In this document: piece by piece, positions 1 through 7,249 of the stretch
Position numbering within the stretch: the first letter of the stretch is position 1
How the letters are laid out: each line of letters opens with the position of its first letter
Notes under the pieces: model-generated
Databases searched by the model: none
Seen by the model: only the letters and a program-made list of their open reading frames with translations
What the model was told of the DNA's origin: nothing
Assembly (NCBI GenBank): GCA_023398335.1
Contig: JAEWSJ010000013.1
Location: 1-64,000, forward strand
DNA length: 64,000 nt
Reading direction: 5' to 3'
Origin: Bacillota bacterium
GTDB lineage: Bacteria > Bacillota_I > Bacilli_A > RFN20 > CAG-288
Position numbers and translations under genes: made by a program

Positions 1-185
1 AATATAAATTGGTCGTATTTACCGCTGACAGCGATGAACCAATTACTATTGCTGAACACGCAGTATTTCTAACAATTACCGACATTGCTAACAAACTAAA
101 GATCTTTATTGAAGATAAAAGTCGTGGCAGTGCAATTTTTAATTCTTTAAATGTCATTTTTTTTTCGTTCCTTCTTTTTACATAG
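1..185 (+). CDS. 3' end of an unidentified gene, cut by the window edge
   Basis: An open frame enters from the left edge (frame from base 3) and runs 60 codons to TAG at 183-185. The other two forward frames hit stops. The visible residues include TADSDEPITIAEHAVFLTI and a Phe/Leu-rich end. I do not recognise the family. The stop lies directly before a strong terminator hairpin, which fits a real gene end. With only the tail visible, it could also be a decayed or frameshifted end. Confidence 0.4.
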   Translation, partial: YKLVVFTADSDEPITIAEHAVFLTITDIANKLKIFIEDKSRGSAIFNSLNVIFFSFLLFT

Positions 186-219
186 AAAAAGGTGCTTGAA
201 TTAATCAAACACCTTTTTA
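186..219. terminator. Bidirectional intrinsic terminator
   Basis: Stem AAAAAGGTG / CACCTTTTT with further pairing in the loop. It has a T-run on the right for the plus-strand gene and, read in reverse, a T-run for the minus-strand yhaN-like gene. Confidence 0.8.
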
Positions 220-344
220 TCTTTATAATGTTTATATTTTTTTTATCTTTTTAAGTATATCACTTGTTTAAAAGAATAGATAGCATAGTAGCAAATTAAA
301 TTTGTTTTAGTGTAACCTACCCACTAGACTTATAACTTATAAGA

Positions 345-3014
345 TTAAATGGTTATATATTTGTGGTCAATATTTAAATCACTTAATAATGCATCTTCCC
401 TATCTTGGCATGTAAACATAATTATTTGCCTGTTTTGTTCCTTTGATTCATTAGCTAATATCTTAAAGACTCCTTTAAGGCGGTTTTTATCATAATTTAC
501 AAATGAATCGTCTAAGATTAAAGGATAAATATTTTCAGTAATTGTTCTATTAATACCTAAGCGCATTGAAAAGTATATTTGATCGATTGTACCTTTACTA
601 AAGCCGTTGATGTTGACATCACTATTAGTAGCCTTTTCAAAGACTCTAACATTCATATCTTTATCTATTTTTACATCATTATATTTATCATGAGTTATCT
701 TTTCTATTAAATTAGATATTTCACTATTTAATTTTGGCGCAAACTCATATCTTATCTCTTCAGAAAGATCTTTAAGGGTTGTTTTTATCAAGTCTAACGC
801 CTCTAATTCATTTTTGAGTTCTTTTAGTTTAGTTTTAGTTACCTTAATATCATTTATAATTAAAGCAGGCTCACGGTAGCGTTTTTCAATATGATTAATG
901 GCTTCAGAATATTTAATTATTTCTTTTGATAACTCGCTATATTTCTCTCTTAAGATTACTTCATCATTTAAGAGTCTTTCATAAGTTTCTTTATCAAACG
1001 CGACTTCCTTTTCAAAATTAATACTCAACTTTAATTCTTCTAAAGTAATCTTACCTAAATGGTCTTTCATTCTTATGTTTAAAGCGTTTATCTCTTTAAT
1101 ATAATTTGTATACTCTTCTTTTTTACTTAAACCTTCTTTAAAGCTTTCTAAGTTTTTGACTTTATTCTTTTTTAGTTTTTCGTTAAAAGTATTTTGATTC
1201 TCTTTAAGTGTTTCAGAGTTTTCTTGGAAAGACTCTTTTAAGTCATTTAAGTTTTTATTAGTAGTTTCTAAATCTCTTTTTAAGTCTTCATGTTTTTTAA
1301 TAACATCTTGGACTTCTAGTCTAGTATTATCATCTATTATAGGATTATTAATGATGTGTTTAAACTTTAAGGAAAGTTCATTCTTTAACTTATTATATTT
1401 AGGTTCATTAGTTTTTAGTTTTTCATTTAGTTCTTCTAAACGTTTTTCATCTCTTTCTGATGCGCTAATTAAACCGGCATTTTCCATGTATAAAGCATCA
1501 AATTCAAACGAAGATGTCACATTATAGAACTTGAAGGTTTCTTCATTAAGCTTTTGTTGGTTAGTATATTTTGAGTTTAGTTCTTCTAAGTCTTTATTTA
1601 AGTCTTTTAGTTCCTCTTGATTCTTTAAAATATTTTCATTAATCTCAGAAACCTTTTTATGATAATTAATCAGTAAAAAGATCCCGATTATAAAGATGAT
1701 TAATGCTATATATACATATTTTAAAACAGGACTTGGTAACCTTACTTCTAAGTTCTTAATATCATTTTTTACATTATTGATTTTATAATTTACTTCATTT
1801 ATTTCTTGTTGATAATTAGGTTCATTGTTTTTACCATATTTTATATAATCTTCTTTAATATTTTTATATTCTATAGGGCCTTCTTCTCTATTAGTTAAAC
1901 GTTTAATTTCTGCTTGATCGTTATCAAGCGCCTTTTTTAATGTTTGATAATTATAATATTCATTTTGAATCTCGCTAACTTTTACATCGTTTTCATTTAA
2001 GTATTGATAGTTAGATATTTTTTCTTCTAAGTCTGTTTTTTTACTTAATAAATCCTTTAGTTCTTCTTCTTGTTTATTAATTACCGGCTTTAAGTCTTTT
2101 ATTTTTGAATTTAAATATAAACATTTATTATAAGTTTCTAATTCTAAAGACTTATACTGACTAAGCTTTTCAGCCTTTTCTTCTAACTCATTCCGTTTTT
2201 CAGCAAGTTTTTTAACTATTTCATACTTTTCTTTTAATTGTTCGTTTTTATAAATATCCTTTTGTTCATTTAAAGCTTTTAGTTTTAAAAAAACCTTATT
2301 GAACTCATTATTTAAATTGCTAATCTCTTTTTGGTATTCTCTTATTTCTTGATACTTAAGTTTAGACTCATTTAGTTCATCAGAAAAGGTTTCTAGTTTT
2401 TGAGTAGTTAAAAAATAAGGTCTTGTTCGAGATCTACTAGAACCTATTTCGCTTTCCCTTGTTTCAATTTCTTTAATCACATCAGGAACAGAAATTCTTT
2501 CTGTTTTTGATGTTTGCAAATTACTTATTTTTTCAACTACTACGGCAGCTAAATCCCCTGATGTTTCATTTTCCATTTGGGCAACTGAAATAGTATCTTT
2601 ATATAATGTATAATCAATTCCTAAGTATGATGGTAAGTCTGGAAGCCTTGTTCCTGAGTTTTCTGGGAGTGTATTAGAAATATCTTCACCTGTGACATTA
2701 TCAATGATTTTTAAGGTTGGGTTATTTCTTGAAAAGTTTCTTTCGATATTTAATTCTCTGCCTTTAAACTCGATTAACATACTACCGGCATAATGATCTT
2801 TCATTCTTGGTAAATACGCATCATAATCATCATTAAGTAGTCGCATACTTCTATGGGGTCTAAAAAAGCCAAAAATCATCCCTTCAATAAATTTATGGAT
2901 AGTACTTTTACCGGCTTCATTTAAGCCATAGATTAAATTAATATCGTCATCTAAGATAATTGTTTTACCATTAAATTTTCCAAATGAAGTTAGGCGGAGT
3001 TCTTTTATTTTCAT
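345..3014 (-). CDS. yhaN: YhaN/SbcC-like AAA ATPase with central membrane segment
   Basis: An 889-residue SMC/Rad50/SbcC-type ATPase, partner of the nuclease encoded just upstream, probably acting in DNA end processing or repair. A Walker A GLNEAGKST lies at residues 30-38. Long Lys/Glu-rich coiled coils fill most of the chain. Near the C-terminus are an ABC-type signature region (INGFSKGTIDQ) and a Walker B LILDDSFVNYD. A single hydrophobic stretch (YVYIALIIFIIGIFLLI) sits near the middle between the coiled-coil arms. This is the YhaN arrangement and differs from true SbcC, whose apex is a CxxC zinc hook. The start ATG overlaps the upstream stop by ATGA, and AAGGAGGG lies just before it, so the pair is translationally coupled. 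Confidence 0.85.
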   Translation of the reverse strand: MKIKELRLTSFGKFNGKTIILDDDINLIYGLNEAGKSTIHKFIEGMIFGFFRPHRSMRLLNDDYDAYLPRMKDHYAGSMLIEFKGRELNIERNFSRNNPTLKIIDNVTGEDISNTLPENSGTRLPDLPSYLGIDYTLYKDTISVAQMENETSGDLAAVVVEKISNLQTSKTERISVPDVIKEIETRESEIGSSRSRTRPYFLTTQKLETFSDELNESKLKYQEIREYQKEISNLNNEFNKVFLKLKALNEQKDIYKNEQLKEKYEIVKKLAEKRNELEEKAEKLSQYKSLELETYNKCLYLNSKIKDLKPVINKQEEELKDLLSKKTDLEEKISNYQYLNENDVKVSEIQNEYYNYQTLKKALDNDQAEIKRLTNREEGPIEYKNIKEDYIKYGKNNEPNYQQEINEVNYKINNVKNDIKNLEVRLPSPVLKYVYIALIIFIIGIFLLINYHKKVSEINENILKNQEELKDLNKDLEELNSKYTNQQKLNEETFKFYNVTSSFEFDALYMENAGLISASERDEKRLEELNEKLKTNEPKYNKLKNELSLKFKHIINNPIIDDNTRLEVQDVIKKHEDLKRDLETTNKNLNDLKESFQENSETLKENQNTFNEKLKKNKVKNLESFKEGLSKKEEYTNYIKEINALNIRMKDHLGKITLEELKLSINFEKEVAFDKETYERLLNDEVILREKYSELSKEIIKYSEAINHIEKRYREPALIINDIKVTKTKLKELKNELEALDLIKTTLKDLSEEIRYEFAPKLNSEISNLIEKITHDKYNDVKIDKDMNVRVFEKATNSDVNINGFSKGTIDQIYFSMRLGINRTITENIYPLILDDSFVNYDKNRLKGVFKILANESKEQNRQIIMFTCQDREDALLSDLNIDHKYITI

Positions 3015-4114
3015 AAGAGGCCCTCCTTACTATTTAAAAGTAATTCTAAGCCTGTATTAAAGGCTTTTTTTGTTATTTCATCATCAAGATCTAAGTCTTC
3101 AAACCTCTTAATAAATAAACCAATGACATTATCTTTATTTTCTTCTTTTAATTGTTCAATATCAAAATCAAGATTCGCATTATTCTTAAACTCGATATAT
3201 GTAAACTCATCTTTAAAGATATTATTTAAATCAAAAACATCCAAATTAACATGATGGTTATATCTACCCTTAAAAATAACTCTATAAAAGTTCTTTCTTT
3301 TATTTTCAGTTGAATCAATTCCTGAAATTAGATTATAAATATCATTATCGCTTAATTCACCATTTAAATAAATTTCTTTAATAATAAATTCTCTTTCGGC
3401 AAAAGGAATAAATTTAGTCTTAACTTGATCGTTAATTTCTAGATATATAAAGCCATGTTTACCAGTCTCACCAAAGTCAAGCGGTTCTAAAGACCCTGAA
3501 TAAGCAATTCTTTCTGTAACAAACTCATGTTTATGAATATGACCTAAAGCCACATAATCAAAGCCTTTACTAATAAGGTTTTCTTTATCTATTGGTAAGT
3601 AATTACTCTCTTTAGTGTAAATATCACCATGAGCAATTAAGATATTTCTTTTAGTTTTATCAAGTTCATCTATTTCATTTAAGAGTTTCTCACTAATATA
3701 TGACCTATTCCAAGAATGACCATAAACAACTAAGTTATCTTCTTTAAATTCTATCTTTTCAACTTCATCATTAAAAAGATAAATATTATCATTATAATCA
3801 ATCGTTTTCCAAAACGAGTCTTCACTAATAAAATCATGATTACCAGCTATTAATAAAACTTGACCATTAAACTCGCCAAGTTTTCTAAAAACACTTTTAA
3901 CATCACTTATCTTCATATTAGGCGTATCAAAAAGGTCTCCTGAATGGAGAATATAATCAATATCGTTTTCATTTGCGTAATCGACAACTTTAAATAAAGT
4001 ATTAATAATTTCTCTTTGTCTTCTTAAAGCAAAATCACCTGCATAAGATGAACTTTTTAAAGCGGCGCCAATATGATTATCAGCAACATGAATTATTTTA
4101 AGCACTTTTATCAC
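3011..4114 (-). CDS. yhaO: YhaO/SbcD-like metallophosphoesterase (DNA nuclease)
   Basis: A 367-residue calcineurin-like phosphoesterase. Metal-binding motifs occur in order: HVADNHIGA near the N-terminus, SGDLFD, AGNHD, and paired His motifs (AHGD, GHIHKHE). These belong to the Mre11/SbcD/YhaO class, which cuts DNA ends with an SbcC-type ATPase. The chain begins MIKVLKIIH, with GTG as the first codon and GGGG four bases upstream. A second GTG nine bases downstream is an alternative start. It is the first gene of a two-gene unit with the YhaN-like ATPase, overlapping by four bases. Confidence 0.87.
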   Translation of the reverse strand: MIKVLKIIHVADNHIGAALKSSSYAGDFALRRQREIINTLFKVVDYANENDIDYILHSGDLFDTPNMKISDVKSVFRKLGEFNGQVLLIAGNHDFISEDSFWKTIDYNDNIYLFNDEVEKIEFKEDNLVVYGHSWNRSYISEKLLNEIDELDKTKRNILIAHGDIYTKESNYLPIDKENLISKGFDYVALGHIHKHEFVTERIAYSGSLEPLDFGETGKHGFIYLEINDQVKTKFIPFAEREFIIKEIYLNGELSDNDIYNLISGIDSTENKRKNFYRVIFKGRYNHHVNLDVFDLNNIFKDEFTYIEFKNNANLDFDIEQLKEENKDNVIGLFIKRFEDLDLDDEITKKAFNTGLELLLNSKEGLL

Positions 4115-4155
4115 TTGACCCCTTCTATATATTATTAGTAACTATATTAATTGTA

Positions 4156-4740
4156 TCATTTATTATAGATTATTGCCATTCCGACATCGTTATGTTTATC
4201 AGTTAGCTTTAATTCAATTTTCTGCCAGTTTGGACTAGATCTTTCTAATTGAATTAAATAAGCAGTTAAATATTTTCCTTTATTATCAACGTGTTCTTTA
4301 ACTTGTTGGAAGGATAAAAGATTTGTTGGTACATCATCAACTTTAACTATTATTGAATCTTGATTAATATTAGGGGAAATGTCTTTATCACCTGATTTAA
4401 ACTTTTTAAGATTCATCGGTCTAAAATAAATAAATATTGGATTAAATGTTCCAAAAACATTAAAAACATTTGTTCCATATAATTCATTAGTTCCTATTAC
4501 TACCTCTAAAGAATGATTATCTTTTAAATCGATATTTAAACCCCAAAACTCAAGATAAGCCTCACCATAATCTTTAACAACAGTCAAAAATGGATAAAAT
4601 CCACTTTCTTCTTGAATTTCAAAATAACCATTTTTATCAGTCTGAGTTTTTAAGATTGTCCTAAAGTCTTTGTCTTTTAATTCAACTATTGCCTTAGATA
4701 ACAATCTTCCTTTTGAGTTTTTAACTGTTCCTTTTAACAT
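4156..4740 (-). CDS. Small protein with carboxypeptidase-regulatory-like Ig fold
   Basis: 194 residues. The N-terminal part (about 1-60) reads GTVKNSKGRLLSKAIVEL followed by TDKNGYFEI. This is the pattern of CarboxypepD_reg/transthyretin-like beta-sandwich domains, where a G-x-V strand is followed by a TDxxGxF turn. The rest is beta-rich and I do not recognise it. There is no signal peptide or membrane segment, so it appears cytoplasmic. It lies upstream of the yhaO-like gene with only about 40 bases between. It neighbours degraded sequence, so this stretch is likely accessory DNA. Function unknown. Confidence 0.6.
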   Translation of the reverse strand: MLKGTVKNSKGRLLSKAIVELKDKDFRTILKTQTDKNGYFEIQEESGFYPFLTVVKDYGEAYLEFWGLNIDLKDNHSLEVVIGTNELYGTNVFNVFGTFNPIFIYFRPMNLKKFKSGDKDISPNINQDSIIVKVDDVPTNLLSFQQVKEHVDNKGKYLTAYLIQLERSSPNWQKIELKLTDKHNDVGMAIIYNK

Positions 4741-4882
4741 CTACTCAACCGCCTTTAATTGTTTATGCAAATAATTATTGTTCTTTTTCTTAATAGTTTT
4801 GTTATTCTTTTATTAAAATCTCGCTCAATATTATTTTCAATATTCCATAATCTACAAGCTTTTCAATTATATTAATTCAATT

Positions 4883-5250
4883 TCATTTTTTCTTATAAAA
4901 GACATTTTTACATTGTCCTTCAGCTTCAATTAAATTGTATTTTAGCATCTTATTTAATAAGTCAATTGCTTTAGTTTTTCTAGCTTATAAGTGCTCTTTT
5001 GCTTTTTTCATTGTAATTTCCAAATTAATATCAAGAAGATTTAAAATTCTTTTTTCTTCATTTAAATTTTCATCGTTAAAAAATAAGTTACGTAAAATAA
5101 CTTTTATAATATAATTTAAAATTATTGCGCCTATTTAGGACCTTCACAATATAAAACCTTTTTTTCATAAATATATTTGATTAAGATACTGTTTATTATA
5201 ACTCTAAATTTTTTCTTTATAGAGTTTTTACACTCTCGCGCCTTTTGTTT
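4883..5250 (-). pseudogene. Degraded gene remnant ending in a winged-helix domain
   Basis: Reading the minus strand, a coding-like frame runs from about 5250 (KARECKNSIKKKFRVIINS, then EKKVLYCEGPK) to TAG at 5131-5133. The coding signal then continues in another frame (GAIILNYIIKVILRNLFF, then NEEKRILNLLDINLEITMKK). It is interrupted by an in-frame TAA at 4985-4987 and resumes in the same frame (ARKTKAIDLLNKMLKYNLIE, then AEGQCKNVFYKKK) to TGA at 4883-4885. The last 45 residues resemble the C-terminal winged helix of AlbA_2/RecG-like DNA-binding proteins. One frameshift and one nonsense codon mark it as a 3' remnant. The 5' half is absent. The family call is by eye. Confidence 0.45.
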
Positions 5251-5266
5251 AATTTAATACTCTTTT

Positions 5267-5620
5267 TTATATTTTATCAGCTATTCCATTATTTTGAATA
5301 AAGACCATAAAGTTTACAATCTCTTCATTTAATGTTATTTGAGTTGTATACTTAGCAATTGCAACATTATCTTCTATTGAATATATTTCAACTTCAAGCT
5401 TTTGGTTTTCAATGGGTTTAAATCTTAAGCCTAATTCTAGAACACTATCATTAAAAAATTTAACCTCATACCAACCAATTGGAACGCCTAAAATAATCGA
5501 TGAATAGTCATATGTGGTTTTCTCAGCTTGATTTATTATTTCATAAAAAAAAGAATACTCTACTAGTTCTTCTCCAGTCATATTTATTTTATAATATACA
5601 ATTGAATAATCTATATACAT
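5267..5620 (-). CDS. Hypothetical 117-residue beta-rich protein
   Basis: The chain MYIDYSIVYYKINMTGEELV... is rich in alternating hydrophobic and polar strands (GWYEVKFFNDSVLELGLRF, KLEVEIYSI). It has no signal peptide and no recognised motif. No clear ribosome binding site precedes either the first ATG or the internal ATG at 5579-5581, so the start is uncertain. It sits immediately upstream of the degraded winged-helix remnant and may be a leftover of the same accessory segment. It could be a real small protein or a fragment. Confidence 0.4.
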   Translation of the reverse strand: MYIDYSIVYYKINMTGEELVEYSFFYEIINQAEKTTYDYSSIILGVPIGWYEVKFFNDSVLELGLRFKPIENQKLEVEIYSIEDNVAIAKYTTQITLNEEIVNFMVFIQNNGIADKI

Positions 5621-5865
5621 ATATTATTATTGTGTGGTTGCCTTTATTATACACTATAATCATTTCTATTTAAGCAAAAACTATAAATCAAACCCTAATC
5701 ACACTTTCGCAAGGTGGTTTTGATATATTTAAATTTTCATATACAAAAACATATCTCAATGTAAAAGTAAAATAAATTTAAGAATAAATAGAATCCGCCA
5801 AAGTATGCCGGGATGGATTACATGTTCCTTAATTTTATAAAATAAACATTTAAACAATTTTATGT

Positions 5866-5937
5866 AATCGTGTAAAAATCACTTGTAATCGTGTAAAATT
5901 TATTCAAATCGTGTAAATCTACATATAATCGTGTAAA
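5866..5937. repeat. Four direct repeats AATCGTGTAAA at 20-21 bp spacing
   Basis: AATCGTGTAAA begins at 5866, 5887, 5907 and 5927, giving periods of 21, 20 and 20 bp (about two helical turns). Spacers are AT-rich and not conserved. The array lies in a gene-free stretch (5621-6082) that otherwise holds only weak inverted repeats, such as ATAGGG/CCCTAT at 6013-6031. Iteron-like spacing suggests co-operative binding of a protein to one DNA face. The function is unknown, and no rep gene is adjacent apart from the winged-helix remnant. Confidence 0.75.
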
Positions 5938-6036
5938 ATTTTATTGCCTGAATGAAAAAGTCGTACATACTGACTTATAAATATCATTTTGTTCTACTTT
6001 GAGTTTTTGAATATAGGGAGAATTGCCCTATCTGCA

Positions 6037-6070
6037 CAAAAAAAAGGCCTGATACTTTTGTATCAAACCT
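6037..6070 (-). terminator. Terminator of tRNA-Gly
   Basis: On the minus strand, AGGTTTGATAC - AAAA - GTATCAGGCCT is followed by a run of T. It lies 13 bases beyond the tRNA 3' end. Confidence 0.85.
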
Positions 6071-6082
6071 ATGCATTTAATA

Positions 6083-6156
6083 TGGAGCAAGTGACGGGAA
6101 TCGAACCCGCATATTAACCTTGGCAAGGTTACGTTCTACCACTGAACTACACCTGC
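6083..6156 (-). tRNA. tRNA-Gly (GCC)
   Basis: The minus strand folds as a 74-base tRNA. Acceptor GCAGGTG pairs with CACTTGC (one G-U), the anticodon loop contains GCC between CTTGCCAAG flanks, and the T-arm has GGTTCGATTCC. CCA is encoded. It reads GGC/GGT glycine codons. Confidence 0.96.
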
Positions 6157-6178
6157 AGTTGCAGCACTTGCATTAGTA

Positions 6179-6207
6179 ATATTACAAGAGATTGACGCTA
6201 AATGCAA
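6179..6207 (-). promoter_or_regulatory. Promoter of tRNA-Gly
   Basis: Minus strand: -35 TTGCAT (6202-6207), 17-base spacer, -10 TAATAT (6179-6184). The tRNA 5' end is about 23 bases downstream of the -10. Confidence 0.75.
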
Positions 6208-6225
6208 GAACTTTTTAAAAAATCT

Positions 6226-7104
6226 TTACTTAAAAATGAATTTTTTTCGTGTGGTATAATTCCAAAATAAAACTACGAGAGTACGAATAATAAAAGTAAT
6301 AATATATGATATGTGAAGATAATCATAAAACAAAAACTGAAGACCAATACCTATAAACAAACCAGCTGCACTTAATACTACAAATAATAAAATTCCATTT
6401 ATGGATTTAGAGCAATTTTTATCAGTAGTGCTTTTAAACACCATATATACGGAGCAAAGATAATTTACAGTGACTCCTACAATGAATCCCATTGTGACTG
6501 AAATAATTGTTAGATATATTGGGGCCAGTGTCTGAGGCAAGAATATATATTGAAATAAATAGCAGGTGGAAAAATCAAATAAAGAGGCGATAACACCGAC
6601 TAAAGCAAAACGGAATATTTCATAAAACACACTTTTGTTTTCTACATAATCAAGAATATATAGTTTATACATCATATATGAGTAGGATAAGAAAATCACA
6701 GTTGTTAAAAATATATTTAGAAGATAATTCATATTTATGAAAATTTTAAATATTTGCATCAAGATAAAATGAGCAAAAACACCTAAGATTGACAAGATAA
6801 TGAAGAAAAATAGTTTTGATATTTTAGATATAGAAGGTTTTTCTTTTGTTGTTGGATAAAAAATATTAATGAGAATCAATAATATTTCCGATAAAATTGA
6901 AAATACTATCGAAGGTATGATTAATGATTTATCATAGGAAAAAAGAACTTCTCCACCTTTTGTTATTTTGATTATTTCTTCTGGAAAAGAAAAGAATAAG
7001 CCAAATAGCAAACATATTAGACTAAGTAGCAGGACGCTGCCGCCATTAATTATCATCTCTTTTTTATAAAATATCGGTGTATCTTTCTTCATATTTTCTT
7101 CCAT
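6226..7104 (-). CDS. GtrA-family multispanning membrane protein
   Basis: 292 residues with about eight hydrophobic segments. The C-terminal ~130 residues fit the GtrA family (FRFALVGVIASLFDF at the start, GFIVGVTVNYLCS in the middle, NYTTRKKFIF at the end). That family is proposed to help flip lipid-linked sugars or modify surface polymers. The N-terminal ~150 residues add about four more helices of unknown role. It starts at ATG after GGGGGAGAGATAAG. It stands alone, divergent from pcrA, and there is no adjacent glycosyltransferase to name a substrate. Confidence 0.75.
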   Translation of the reverse strand: MEENMKKDTPIFYKKEMIINGGSVLLLSLICLLFGLFFSFPEEIIKITKGGEVLFSYDKSLIIPSIVFSILSEILLILINIFYPTTKEKPSISKISKLFFFIILSILGVFAHFILMQIFKIFINMNYLLNIFLTTVIFLSYSYMMYKLYILDYVENKSVFYEIFRFALVGVIASLFDFSTCYLFQYIFLPQTLAPIYLTIISVTMGFIVGVTVNYLCSVYMVFKSTTDKNCSKSINGILLFVVLSAAGLFIGIGLQFLFYDYLHISYIITFIIRTLVVLFWNYTTRKKFIFK

Positions 7105-7213
7105 CTTATCTCTCCCCCGTGTAGTCTTATTTTTAATTATAGACTTACTTAATAAATATATCTACAATTTAATTTAATCGAGGGCAATTCATAAGTGAAT
7201 TTACATATATTCA

Positions 7214-7222
7214 TGATATAAT
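7214..7222 (+). promoter_or_regulatory. Extended -10 promoter of pcrA
   Basis: TGATATAAT: a consensus -10 (7217-7222) with the TG extension. No good -35 is visible. It lies 28 bases upstream of the pcrA start. Confidence 0.6.
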
Positions 7223-7249
7223 AATAAGGAGATTTTAAGAGAGAAATAT

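Noticed and set aside
5692..5830. Imperfect inverted repeats (ATCAAACC/GGTTTTGAT, AATCC/GGATT) as insertion sequence ends
   Set aside because: No transposase, target duplication or defined boundary is present.
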